Source: Aphelocoma coerulescens
Taxonomy: Eukaryota; Chordata; Aves; Passeriformes; Corvidae
Reading direction: 5' to 3'
Assembly: GCF_041296385.1 (NCBI RefSeq)
Contig: NC_091017.1
Span: 46,870,214 to 46,934,213 of the forward strand
Length of the DNA stretch: 64,000 nt
This document shows, piece after piece, positions 22,816 to 36,300 of the stretch. The position numbers and the translations under genes were made by a program. Within the stretch, counting starts at the first letter, position 1. Every line of letters begins with the position of its first letter. Below the pieces are notes generated by a model. That model made no database searches. It was not told the DNA's origin and saw nothing but the letters and a program-made list of their open reading frames with translations.

Positions 22816-25689
22816 GAAATTTGGGGTTTTTAATATTCAGTCATGGGACTTGTCATTCAGTGCTGATGCTAAAAGTTTGCACGTGTTTATAGCATCGGAA
22901 GATCATAATTCTGCAGACTGACAGAGTCGTCGATAATTCTCCATTTGAGCATAATTTTGGATGGGTAGTTTGCAGTTATGTAGGTAAAAGAGTCAAGGTG
23001 GGGTCATGACTCTCTGTCCTTAAGAATGGCATAGCTGTAATACTCAAGGTTTTCAGGGTCTCTGAATAGTTCTAATGTGTTTGCAGAAGAACAAAGTTAG
23101 TGAAACCACTTTACACCTGTTGAGGGACAGCTGAAGAGTTTAGTGACTGGAATTAGGCCAGCATTATTACACAACACCAACAAACATAAATCTTATATTT
23201 AGCTACTTACCAACTATGAAATAATTTATTTTCGTTTTTCATTTTTGTGGCATCACAAGGGGAAAAACAAATTTTGGTTTATGTGAGCAATCCATAATTA
23301 ATATAGCATAAAATCTGTCGCTAAAATCTGTCTCTTGCTTACAGTTTTGGGGAGTTTTATGGATGCTATTCTGAGTGACAGTACTATCTCCAGAGATGTT
23401 TCTTCAATGCTCTTCTGTTCAATAAAATTAGAACCTTTTACTGGGAGTTGTTGATGGAGAAATTTGCCCTTAGAGTTTCAGGAAAGGCTTTTAACAGTTA
23501 CTGGTCTTGATCTTCGAATCAGGCACTTCAACTTGTCCTTAAGCTATGTTACCAAATCAAGTTTTTTTTGTTCTTATATTGGGCTGTTTTGTCAAAGGTA
23601 ACTTACAAAATGTTTGTTAAATTGTAAAAAAACCATAATATACCATGAAAGGTCTGGGAGACAGCAGAAAGCATTGTTTCCAAGGAATGCAAGAGCAAGA
23701 AGGATGAACTAGTGATGCAAGAATAATTCACCATTTGAATTGAATAAATGTTAAACTAATTTATCAGCTCCTGATATAAGCCATCCAAATTGTGGAAATT
23801 TCTCAGAATATTGCATCTTCTTTATTAATGAAGATACAAGCATTAAGAATAGTGAGTTCTGCTATTACACATGGCAGGAATTGACATACACATCAAGTTT
23901 GTATTACCAGAAGTATGTGTGTGAATCTCAGCCAGGGAGAGAGTTAATCCTATGATACACTATCAGTTTACAGACCAAATGAGGGTTCTAAATAATGAAA
24001 TTATAGATCTAGCCGGAAAGAGAATGTTTACCTGGAAATTTCTTCATGGTATTTTGCTGCCAGTTTGTGCCCTCATGGGGTTTGTGTGCAATGGAAACTG
24101 TTCTTAGCTTATCTATGTTGTGATCTTCCTGGATTCCTGAAAAGTCAGTAAGACCAGGAGGGACAACAAGGAAAGCCTTCTGGAGTTGTCAGCTCCCATT
24201 TGCTGTAAATAAACAAGATGAGCTCTTTGAAAATATGACAGCTTCCTAAATAGAGAAAAGTGTTTAGTCCCAAATTTGAGACAAACAGAGAATGGGTATG
24301 GAGGTCTTGACCTCAAAACATAATGGAAGTCTTGGCTTGAAAACAATAGGATCAGTGTAAAATTCAGATGTACATGTTTATCTGAAACAAGACCAGTACA
24401 TTGCTCTGTTTAGAAATAAACTACATTGTGCACTTCATTTTCTATTAACACACATCCAGATATTGACCCATGAGAGACCCTCTGTATTTCTCCAACAAGA
24501 AAACCAATGAAACATAACAGAATATTCTTTTTGGATTTCTTATGCAAAGTACAAGGAAATTGTCCAATGCAGAAGGACATTCCAGGAAGTTAGACACTGC
24601 ACAAAATCATAGAAAACAGCAGTGGGGCTGTTAGTTAATTGTATGAAAATGAAGAATTGGTTTAGCCAGTTTTAGTTTGTTCTGTGTTAGCAGTCAGTGA
24701 TGATTTATGTAGCTGTCCTTCCTTCTCTCCTGAGCTCTTTCCCATAATATCATAGTTATCTGTTAACATAAGGACTCATCTAATTTGCAGCACCATTACA
24801 AGATGCTTCTTGTTAAAAACCACTCAAAAATATTCACAAGAGGTGTGGAGGGAAAAGAAACTGATAACCAAGCACAGGAGTAGATGAAATAGAGCAACAC
24901 TGCATCAGGAAATTGCCAGACATTTAGCAATAAGTCAAATAAAGTCAGAAAGTATTGGCAAGTAAAATGAGGAAAGGCATAGTAAGGATTCTGAAATACA
25001 GGATTTGTTTAGTGGCATGCAGTTATCTGAGCAAATACAAGGTAATTAGTTATGAGATGGTATTAGTAATTTTGAGGAATAATATTGTTCTTGGGGAAAA
25101 AACCCCAACCCCAAAAATCCCGCTTCCAAAAGGTATCAAAGTTATATAGCAGATTTAAACTGTAAAGAATTTTTGAAGCACTCTTAACAATTTTTGGGCT
25201 GTTGAACAAGCTTGGAAGAGATTATACACACCATAATAATTCAGCCTCAGATTTTAGTGGTGATCAGAGAGTAAAAAATGGAGAAAAAGTCAAGAAGAAT
25301 AAGCCCAAAGTTCACTTCAAAGATGCTATTCTGGAATTTCCTAGGCTTCATAAATTAAGTTTATCAGTAATTTATTAGAAAAAAAAGAAGAAAAAATAAA
25401 AGCTCCTGGAATATGCAGGGGCAAATCAAAGTTAAAAATTATAGGGAGGATATGATAAGATGCCAGAATTTGCGTTGTAAGGAAGAGCTAGGCATGCACT
25501 AAATGGAAAAAAATACAGTGACCAGTTGCTATATACAAGAGCAAAAAACACCTTAACAAGGCCAGCTATCAGGGACAGTAAAATCTGTGAAGAGATTATG
25601 TTCAGCACCTTGTGTGATGAAGAGTATTTTGAGAGCAACTTTCAAGACTCCCCAGTTGCTTTTGTTCTTTTCTGACTTGGGGTATGCAG
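22816..25689. other. Intergenic stretch, no gene seen
   Basis: AT-rich and rich in stops in all frames. No exon pair with protein similarity was recognised. In human, the 3' end of CCDC110 would lie in this general region. Confidence 0.5.
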
Positions 25690-25815
25690 GTTCTTGAGAG
25701 CTTGCCAGAGACCAGGACTTCTCTGGCTACCAAGGCAGGAGCAGGGAAGATATCTCTCTGCAGAACCCTGGTGGCACAGTCCCAGGCTTTGTGTACAAGT
25801 GGTGGAGATCCCCTG
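25690..25815 (+). repeat. Copy 2 of a dispersed repeat (partner at 22681-22815)
   Basis: Colinear with copy 1: accaggacttctctggctac, aaggcaggagcagggaagat, ggtggcacagtcccaggc, caagtggtggagat. CpGs of copy 1 are replaced by TG/CA here, as in older methylated repeats. Confidence 0.7.
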
Positions 25816-26142
25816 TGTGCCCCAGAAGATGGTTTTGACATCAGTTTCTGAATGGGACCATGTGAATGCTATTGTGCTCCTGTGGTAATGAGAGTGGCCC
25901 ACTCATTCCCCACTGCTTGCCTGAAGAGCTGAGGGAGCTGATGGGATCACTTTTAAGCTGGGGATTGCTGCAGCAGGCTAGTATGAAACCTGATGTTAAA
26001 GGTTTTGGTAGAAAAAAAAGTTATGGGAAGAAAATATGTAAATGTTCATTCACTTAGGAAAAAATAATTTCTGCTTTGTGGATAAGTGAATTGGATGTGG
26101 AGGTAAAACCTGATCTTGAAAGGATGACAAAGTAAATAACCT

Positions 26143-26173
<31 letters not shown>

Positions 26174-29100
26174 ATAAAGAGTATCTATTTCTGGTCTCAG
26201 GAAGAATATATAAACTGTAGAAAAAATTCCAGTAAAGGAGAAAGATCAATTTCAAAATGTCTTTTTTTGGGTAAGTCTATGAGTTAAGGCTTTCTCTTAC
26301 TTTTTAAAAGGTAGTCATTTTAATGTGGAAGAGACATTCTCTGAAGATGAAGGTGATTTTTTTTTCCTCAAAGATATGAGGAGAATTGTTCTTTTACTTC
26401 CTTGCTTTTTTTTCCTTTAATTTTCTTTTTATGATGCTTCCAATAAGTAGGTATGATTAGAGGCTAATAGTTTTAATAAAATCAGAACTGATATATTTTT
26501 AAAAACTGCTGAATACATTCCCAATCCTTAGAATATTGCATAGATACTGATTTATTTTACAAAATGCTTCAACATCATCTAATGCAAAGCTTTAGAAAAA
26601 TGTCTGGCATTGCTCTTTCAACATGAAGGTTCAAGAAGTGCCAAGGATGACTCCTATTTTCCTCAGCTGGTGTTTGACATTGATTGTCTGTTCCCTAAAG
26701 AAAGCTTTCACAAAAAATGTCAGCAACAGTTATTTGCTAACTGGTTTTAATAAAAAAAGGAAAAATAAAGAAAAGAAGAGAGACAAATTCGGAAGCAGTC
26801 CATTGTTCTCATAACTTGCAGTATCAGATGCCAATCTGTCTTAAAGAGTGCATGACTCAGGTCTTTATAACCTGATGAATCTTCTTAGGGAAATATGGGC
26901 TAAATATGAACAGCTGATGAAATTTGTTTATGTCCCTCATTATGATAGAAAAGTTAGAATCAGCTACAGGCACAGCTGTCACTTGTTGATTATTGTGAAG
27001 TGATGAGTAGACATGTTCCACCAACCTTTGAACAGGTGCAAGCTTGACAGGTTTATTGAAACATGATAGGAGTGAGTATACAAGTATGGGAGGCACTGGG
27101 ATCTGACTGGGTGATCATAGAGACAAAATCTGTTAAATACTTGGAAATGTCAGTTTGGTTCTCTAGCTTGAGAGGCAATGCATGGGTCAGAGCCGCTATC
27201 AGTTTATGTAAATTGACCTCCCCAGGGACGTCTGAAGTATCAAGGGCAGAGTCATTTAAGAGATAAATTCAAAAGAGGATTCTGGTATCACCACTGTTGA
27301 CAAACTTGCCCACTTTCATGTAGGAATCTGTATGAGTGTAACTATTCATACTGTTCTGCTCTACTAGTTATTTTGTACCATGTATCCAGCATCCTCTGCT
27401 ATTAGTAAGTTAAATATAAAATTAGACACAACATTTTTGTCTGCCCTTGGAATTTTGGGAAAAAAGAGATTGTCCTACTTTCAGATTACTGTATTATATC
27501 TTGTTTTGTGATGAGAACATGAATTTGAGCCCTTTCAGCCTTCAGAAGGAGGCCTTGTTTCCAGGAAATTTAATTGCCATGAAAAGCCTTTTGGCAAACA
27601 GCAGCGAGGCCCAGTGTAACACTGTGTTCTGAATGCCTCAAAGGTTTTGCCTTTTTTTCCTTTCATGCCATAGTAGGGCCATGGTTGATTGGACAGCTTG
27701 TTATTTGCCCAGATGTTACCAGTGTAAAGCATATTTTACTCAGTCCTTACTTCTGCCTAGAGCAGGACAATAACTGCTACAATTTTTGCTAGCAGTCATC
27801 AAAAGTCCCATCTGTGCTCAGGCATGTTTTTCAAAGAAAAATATCATAGGGTCAGTAGAACTTCACACTTAATAAGGGAACTTACCTCTATGGCATTTCT
27901 GTGGTCTTGTAAGGAAAAACAGCACTGTGTGTCAGTGCATAATTTCCAAAGCACCACACTTTCATATTCTGTCAAGGGTGAGAGTAGCTCTGGATTCAAA
28001 AAGGCTAAGAAGAGTTACCGAGAATAAAAGAGTATTAGTTAAGTATTTGGCAGTTTTATCCCACTCCCAACTTTCTTAAATGTGTAAGCTATAGAAGTAA
28101 AAATGTTGGAAGTACAAACTGCACAAAGTAAAGCAGTGGTGAGAATTATTTGTGACACTGCCATTTATAATAGAGAAATATAATTCAGAAACATGATTAT
28201 TAAATAAAAAGCATTCATTTATTATTAATGCATTAAGTTCTATACAAATGGAATAGTCAATATATGAAAAGAATAATTTGCCTGTAAGTAGAGTGAAGAC
28301 TGATTGTCATTTGTGCAATCATAGATTCTCTTTGGTCTTTACTCTTCCTCACAAAAAACTACCTATTCCTGTGCTTTCTGTATTTGCACAGCCTGTGAGC
28401 ACCTTGGAATTACTCTGCAAAGCTGGTGCTGGGAAACTCTGCATTCTTTTCTGTATGCAAATGAACTGGATATTGTCGTGCTCTGTGCCAAGAGTGTAAA
28501 GTGTTGCTACTGACACCCTACAGGTTTTGCATAAAATCAGAACATTGTTCTTTGTTGTAATACAGAAACTTGGCTTTGGCCTGAATTTGGCTGCATGTAT
28601 TAACTGTTGTTTTTCTCGCCTTTTTTTTTTTTTGGTTTCCATTGAAGATATTGTTCCAGTCATATCTCCGTAGTATATCTGGTCTAATTAATATTTAACT
28701 TTTTATAAACTCGTGTTTTTACAGGATAATTAAAAACTTCTCAAATCAAAAATATGCTAATTTTTAAAAATCATTATACAGAGGATGAGTAATCTGTATA
28801 AATCTGGTTTTGAACAGTAGCATGAAAAGAAAAATTGTGTAAACCTTGCAAGAGATTTTTCCTCTGAGAATCCTGTTGGTATCTAGGGAATATTTTGTTT
28901 TCTGAGTAAAAATAATAATCTTTAACTGTTCTACAGTTTCCGTGTTTTGTGATTTGTCACTCTAGCACAGCTGTAAGTTTACCAGCCCTGTATAAAACAT
29001 TATTTCTTTAAAGTTTTATTTTGGACAACTGTCCTCTCCTGTGCCAAAGAGAGCATTTTTTTTCACAGTAATATAATATACAATCTTTCAAGACTCTCCT

Positions 29101-32100
29101 AAAAGCTTTATTGCTCTTTGGGTCATGCTCTGGTGTGCAAAGAGGGAGGATTAGGAAGGGTACATGTAACTAAAAACACTCACCGAGAATGCTAAAACAA
29201 ATGTGTGCGTTACCATATATAGAAACAAAACCCTTTGTGAACTCATTGTGTAGATAACATTTTTTATGCAGCATATGCTGGAGAAGAAAAGATTTTAGTT
29301 GATGGCACTGACCATAAATTGAAGACTTGCATTTTACTTCAAAACTTCATGCACTTAGACAAAAAGAATTAATCTGCTTGTGGGGATTTCTTGTTAACAG
29401 TTTCAAAAGAAGGTATCTGAATAGCTTGCTTGGATGACAGGAGGAAAAAAGAGAAACAGAAATGGGTAAATCTGCAGAGTACAGTTACCTTCTGAGATAA
29501 AATTTTCTGGACACATGTCAGCAAACACGTTTTATTTCCCATTTTATTTATAAATGTGCGAATCCACTGGGGAAATAATGGTCTTGTCCTTGTTAAAAAG
29601 ACCCCTAAAATGGAGTTTAAATCAAGTGCATGTCTTTTACAAGAAAATCAGATCTATACTCAGCTGCACAGTTATTCTCTTTGATGGTTTATAGAAATTT
29701 GAACCAGAAGTCTTAAACAGCTCTGAGCTTTGAAACATCTGAAATCAGGTCCAATTTCTGAGACTGCATAAGCAGTCAGTAATTTAATTTCTGCTAAGAA
29801 ACCTTTCCTCTGTGAAACTTGCAAGCAATTCTTAAAGCTATGTGTGCTTTAAAAGGCAGTGAGATGCAGTAGGAGCAGATTGGTTAGTATTGAGGACCTG
29901 CCATCTACCTTAACACATGTTGCAATCATGGTCTTTTCAGCTCTAGTTTGATTCTGTGGATTGGGTTCCCATTAGTGGTTGGCGTGCATTAGCAGTGCTC
30001 CCAGAGAACAACTTCTGGTTCCATTTCATCCTAAGGAAACCACTTTGTGCACTCTGAAGTTGTTGTGTGATGTGAACCAAAATGCAGTCAGTGAGAACAG
30101 TGGGGGAAGTTTACTTTCAATAGCTCACTTCTGATCTGAAAGAAGTGCTAGTCTAATTTTTTAGGTGATGCAATGTAGTTGAAAAAATGAAGGAAGCTAT
30201 TTAGTTGATGGAAGCAACACAGTTTCTTTTAACTACTTTAGAGTACTTTTTTAGATTTTAGATTGTTGGCAAAACTGCATTACTTAAAAGGGAAAAAGCA
30301 TTTGTCTTAGAAGAATTGATTCAAAAGTACCATATAAATTAATCTATGTATTTTCAGAAGCATTTCTTGGCTTCCTCATTTGGAGTATTGCAGTTTCATA
30401 CAAGTTTTTAACATCTCCCGGAACAACCCTGCTGTTTATGCAGCAGTAGCATAGCTGGGGAACACTTTTCACACTTGTTGCTTAACATCTGAAGAGTTGA
30501 GATGAAAAGCATGTGAGGTCACACTTCCTACATTTTTCTCCATCTAAAATAAATTCCATGCCTGCCTTTGGCTTGTAATATGTGTAAGAGTCTAGACACA
30601 GCTGAGAGGCATAGTAGCATTAAGCTACTATCATGATTGAATGGCTACACTGTTCTGAAGAAGATAAAGTGGGTAGATCTTTAGCTGGACACCTTGTGTG
30701 TCAGGAACCAATGACACCCTACTGAGATACAGAATTCAACCTTGGGCATGCAATAGAGAGAATTGGTGTATCTTCCTCTTGCATTTAAAACTATATTCAG
30801 TTCTCCCAGACTGAAGTGGCTGTGGGATGAGATTTCCTATTTTTCTCCTCTGTCAGGGTCAGGGATTTCAGTATCTGCATTAACTGAAAGTTGTAGTTTC
30901 CTTGGTGTTATATTGTTGCACAGGTTTTCATGTAGGTCAGTAATTGCAAATACATAGGCTTACCTTCTAATTCTATCAAAGCCACATCTAACTTCAAACC
31001 TCCCAAAATAGCACTACATGATGATGCAATACCGCTGAACTTACCCCAAGGTTTTAGCATCAGGTCCTGTTCTATGACTTCCTTGCAACCTAGCAGTTCT
31101 TGTATCTGCATTTCCAAGAGTTCCCCACATTTATAATTGGTATGTTTGGTGTGTTGAAGAGAGCAGTTTTGAGTCTTTAGTTTTGAAAGCACATGATCTT
31201 GTTCTGTTTTAGAAAGCCCTGGATGTGTACTCAAATGCCTAACATAAAAATTGTCTTTCCTTCTTGCCAGGGATTTGATCAATTGGAAGCATACTGCTCT
31301 GTCAGACTGAAATCCAAACCTCTGTTATTGTCAAGTCACTTGGCACTCACACTTTCTCATTTTCCATACCAGATGAAAAGAAACACAGAATATTTATCGT
31401 ATGTAGTAGATTTATTTTTACCTTTGGTTACTCCACAAAGACATGAACAGTAAACACACATTAAAAGACCAATGACATTTTAAGTTTGTAAAAATAATCA
31501 TTATGTGCACTCTTATTTTCAAAAGGATTTTCAGATTTATGGGCTTTATCAATGGAAAAATATTAATACTACACATAGTCTCCATGATACCTGAGGAGCA
31601 GAATTATGTTTTTGTGCCCAAAAATAACTTAGGAACTAACCTTGAAAAGGGTGCAACACTTTTTTTATCCCTGCTTTTGATGTAGAAAAGTAAGTAATAA
31701 ATGTAGTGACACATCCACTTTTAAAACTTTTGAATTCTGAAATAATACTTTTAAGACATTTTGAAAAGTCTTTGAATATGTGGACATTGTATTTCAGTCT
31801 TTGGGACTCGTGAATTTTTAAAATATTTAAAGTATGTATAACTTCTTTTGATTCCATATTCTACTTGCATTATAGGCTTCTTACATTATAGAATGGGAAA
31901 AGTATATAAGATTGTTTGTCACTGGGTTATTTTTTTGCTAGTCTTGTGGACTTGATTTAAATTTTGTTGATTTTTCTACTTTAAAGTGAGTTCAAAATAC
32001 CCTGATAAAGAAATTATGACTTGTTTTGATATTTTCTAAAAATGCTAAGTTTAGTTTGCCCTTTGTTTATGTAGCTGGCACCTACCAGAATGCAATGTAG

Positions 32101-32545
32101 TCTTTGACAAGTTTCAGAAATTGATTACAAACCTGTATTCTTTCAGCTTTTTGATTTTTTATTCTTTTGGACTTCACCAGCTTTTTTTTTATCAAAGACC
32201 TTGCCTTTGCATATTTTAATTAAAGTTTATTTTTTAAATTGTCCAAGCTTTAATTTACCAGCAACGAAGGTATTGTGATTATATTTCCCCACTGTTTCTA
32301 TTATGGAAATTGAAAGATGGAGATACAAAAATCCAGTATCATTTTCTGCAGAAAGGTTTTAAAATTTGCTTTCATTCTCAATTCACAATGAATTCCTATT
32401 AGAGTGTGAGGTTCTTTTTCCAAAAAATCAATTTATGTGTGTGCATGCCTTAGAACAATTTTCTGCAAAGTGATACGGAAGCTGATATCATTGCAAAATC
32501 ATTAAGACAACATAGAACTTTTGCTTTGCTTCATACTAACCAGTC
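25816..32545. other. Intergenic stretch between CFAP96 relics and PDLIM3 (CCDC110 position)
   Basis: No long exon and no coiled-coil ORF is present, although human has CCDC110 here with one exon of about 2 kb. The longest ORF is a 124-codon minus frame at 30908-31282, discussed in the findings. The rest holds T-rich runs and no recognisable repeats. Confidence 0.5.
26142..26173. repeat. Poly(T) tract
   Basis: About 31 T with a single C. It could be the reverse complement of a poly(A) tail from an old retroposed sequence; no parent gene is recognised next to it. Confidence 0.8.
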
Positions 32546-33166
32546 TTTATTACACTAACCATTTTATTGTGTGACTTGACATTTATTCTTTATCACAGTT
32601 GCTGTGTCAGAAAATTAAGGCAGTATAACCCCAAATTCAGAGTAAAGTAAGCAAAACATGTTTGGGGTGTACATTAATGCTAGTTGAATAATAGCAGACA
32701 TGAACAACTGCTTGTTTGGAACTATCCGTGTAAAATAGCTGCTTTTCTAACAATCTGTCAAGTTTCTCATTTGTAGTGGCCCAGCCTGTAAGACTTTGAT
32801 GGTGTTGATATTTGCACAAATACTTAATTTATGGTAAAGATTATGTCTAGATTACAGCACTTCTGTATAAGCTGTAGCATTCACGTAATACCTCAGCTGT
32901 CTCATTTTTGTATTCCAGGAGATCTGGTTTAGTTTATACTTCCTTGAGTTATATTGACAGTTTCAAAAACAATATTTTAGCAGAATTTTGCTGGTATAAT
33001 ACGCTATTGCTGGCTAATAAGGACTTCCGCCTCTCTCAGAATCCCACAGGGAAAGGTTTAAAAGCTGCTACTTTGGATTTAGGCAGAAGTCCTGACACTT
33101 GTACTGCAGTTCTAAGCTGGTAAAGGCTTTTTGTGTGCATGCATATATTTGTGTGTTAAGCTAAGA
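32546..33166 (-). other. PDLIM3: PDLIM3 3'UTR with candidate poly(A) signals
   Basis: Downstream of the PDLIM3 stop on the minus strand. AATAAA (TTTATT on +) occurs at 32582-32587 and 32546-32551, which would give a 3'UTR of about 0.6 kb. Signals further away are possible. Confidence 0.45.
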
Positions 33167-33356
33167 CTAGCATTTTGGGTAAACCGTAACTGTTTCGTAT
33201 CCCTCTGGTGGCCTCATGCGGGCGCGTGCGTGCGCTTCACAGTACAGCTGGCCTTCCACAAAGAAGTAGCCTTTTTGTTTCAGGTTGAGATCGCAGTCAG
33301 AGCACACAAAGCACTCTGGATGCCGGTATTTATCACGTGCCTTCACCACTGTCCCT
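33167..33356 (-). CDS. PDLIM3: PDLIM3 last coding exon (LIM domain)
   Basis: Encodes [20 protein letters not shown], then [20 protein letters not shown] and [16 protein letters not shown], ending YPKC and TAG. It carries the remaining six LIM zinc ligands. Confidence 0.97.
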
Positions 33357-36300
33357 CTAAATGGAAACAATGAGAAGAAAAAACCCCAGTTAATTCATAT
33401 GAATTTAAAATGAGAAGAGAAACTGCAGCAACCCGGTCTATTAGAAGGCCCCATGGCAGGGAGGTTGGAACTAGATGCTCTTTAATGTCCCTTCCAACTC
33501 AAACCATTCTATGATTCTATGATACAAAGTATGTTCTAGGTATTTAAGTCTTTACAGCTGTTCATCTTATGGTTTTAGAAACTACTATATAATTTAATGT
33601 TGGATGCTGAGTTTGAATAGGTGACATCAAATGCTGTAGAGTTGATCACATAGTTCACGAGCATTGGAAAATCAAGAGTTTGAAGAAAATGTTAGTTTGG
33701 TTACAAGACAGAAAGTACAGCTTGGCCTATCAAAAGGGTGACAAAATGAGTTTGAAAGCCGCATTGCTTTTTCTTTGTGTTCTCTCAGTTCATCATTATC
33801 TGTGTTCTTTGCTGAAGTTAGTGATGTTAGTCAGGTAGAAATCTGATCGTTTTAAAATAGGTCTACAGAGCTTTCTGGATACTCCCAGTGGGTTGGGATA
33901 AGGATGCTCTGCATTAACAAGAAGTTTTTGAGAATTCACAGCCTGACACAGCATAGCACAGACAACAGCTCGTTTCAGTACATATGTGTTAATGGTTGAC
34001 TTGCAAAAGGTCCTGAGAAATCTCAGTTAAAACCTCGATGGTACGTTGTGAAAACTAAAATAATCTGTATTGAAATTGTTGATGGTACAGATTATAATTT
34101 GACATTTAGAACAATATATTTTTATATCTCTGTTCTCTAGAAGCATTATGGGAACGCACTTCTGTAGTTTGCAGTGGTGTTTGAGGAAGAGGTGTGCTTG
34201 AGCTGGGGATTTCTAAAACTAAAAAGAAACAACTTACAGAATCCCACTCCCACATTTGTCACACAGTGGCACTTTCTGGGCACCAGGCAAGGCACTAGGC
34301 ATTTTTGTTATAGGTGCTTTCACACTTCTTGTTCCCACAGGGCGCCCATCTGAGAAACAAAACAATCCTGTTATGTACGGGCTAATATAAAAGCATCTGA
34401 TGCAATTAAGTACGTTTCTACACTTTTCTGTACTTTCTGTGATGTACATACACTTCTGGATGTATTTACAGGCTTTCACTTATATGAACAAACAATTCAG
34501 TCTCACTAGAAAAGTTTAGTAGGCCAGATTCCACCTCTTTGGAATCAGGAGAAATATTGTGTAGCTGTAGCCAAAAAGCAAGTACAAAAAAGATTGTATA
34601 TGCAGTGCTCTCTGCCTCATGGACATCACCAAATTCTCTGATAGTAGGTCTTGGATATAGGAGAGAGGGAGGAGGGGGCTTTACCATAGAAACATAACAT
34701 AATCAAGACCTATTGTTAGAAAGCTTCTCATTTATATAACTAACTGTACAACAAATTGGAAAGATTAGTAACATGATATGAATACAAAATAATAGCAAAA
34801 TGCTAAGAAAGTGCTAAGTAAAATCCCACAATGATATATATGTAGACAATTAGAAGTGTTTATTCCTTCTCTAGTAAATATTGACTTCTCTAGTAAATAT
34901 TGACATATAAACATTAAAATTTAAAATATTTACCTTTTAGTTAAATTTGGTTGTATTTTACTCTTATGCTTACTGTAAATATGACAAACTTGCAGCCTTT
35001 AATAATTTTATTTTCAAAATAATTTTGTTTTCAAAACTGCCTTATTTGAAGGAAATATGACTGCCCTCATCAGTTTTTATTTAGAATGAAGAGGGAATAG
35101 GTTTTAAGGGGATTTCAGGGGTTGGTCTAAATTCCTCTTTTCCTCAATGTGGAAGAGAGCATTTTCTTTCTTGGTGTCATGAGTATAAGCAGCTTGTCCC
35201 AAAAATTCTCTCAGATAAAACTTTTTGTCGTTCAGTTAAAGCCAACTTTGTATATTAAAGATCTTAAAATCTGAGAAGAGATTCTGGAAAATGTTATCAA
35301 CACCTGCACTGTGTTCACAGAGGAGACTGCTGGCAGTACAAGAAGGGAGGGGAAATGGCAGGAGACTGGTGTGGTAGCTATAAGGTCCAGAATGATTTGG
35401 GCTTTCAAAAATTCTTGTATCTCTAATCTCTCATATTTTCTTCTCAGATTCCCCCCTCCCACAAACATTTTAAAATGATTTGAACAGGTAGAACATGTTG
35501 TTTTTAACCACCTTCCTCGGAGACTAAATTCTGGAGCACCTTAAAGGAGCCAGATTGGCGTGGCTCACTGGGCTCCTCCTGGTTGGTGTGCAGCATCTTG
35601 TACACGTCAGACTGAGACATTGAGCTGGGAGATGGGTCACTGTATTAAAGGGAGGAAGAGCAGATAAAACAGTTTATCAAACATAACTTTAAAGCAACAG
35701 CTCTACCAGGCACAGAGTATGATTCAGGAAACAAACATAAAGATGATGTGCCTACAACTACTGAAAAACTCTTTCTTCCAGGTAGCATTGCTTTATATAG
35801 CCTCCTTTGGATCTAAAAAGTGCTGAAAAACATTAAATCAGTGCAATTGTTACAAAAATAAATCTAGAAACTCATTAACGTATTTCCATAATTACTGTTT
35901 TGGCCCTACTGGCATTTGAGAATATGCCCTTTAATCTCAAAGTAGTTTCATTCCTGTAATCACGTGCTGTATTACCAGGTGCTCTTTGCTATGGTATCCA
36001 GAAGTTCCCTTTTTGTAGCAGCTGCCCTCAAGAATGTTGTTAAAATCACAGCTCATGCCTTTACTATGTAAAGGTAGGTCAGCCAAAACCTAACCAGTCA
36101 AATCTTTTGAGAGAATATGATTTCTAAATCAGCTTGATCACTAGGTAATAAAGTGATTATTTGGCTAAGATAATTGTTATTTATTTAACTTATGGAGATG
36201 ACAAAAAGGAATGGAATAAGTATTGCATAATAGGAAACATTGCAAGGTGAATGCTGACAAACAGAAGTTCTCTTTCTTAATTTAATAAAAATGTGACATG

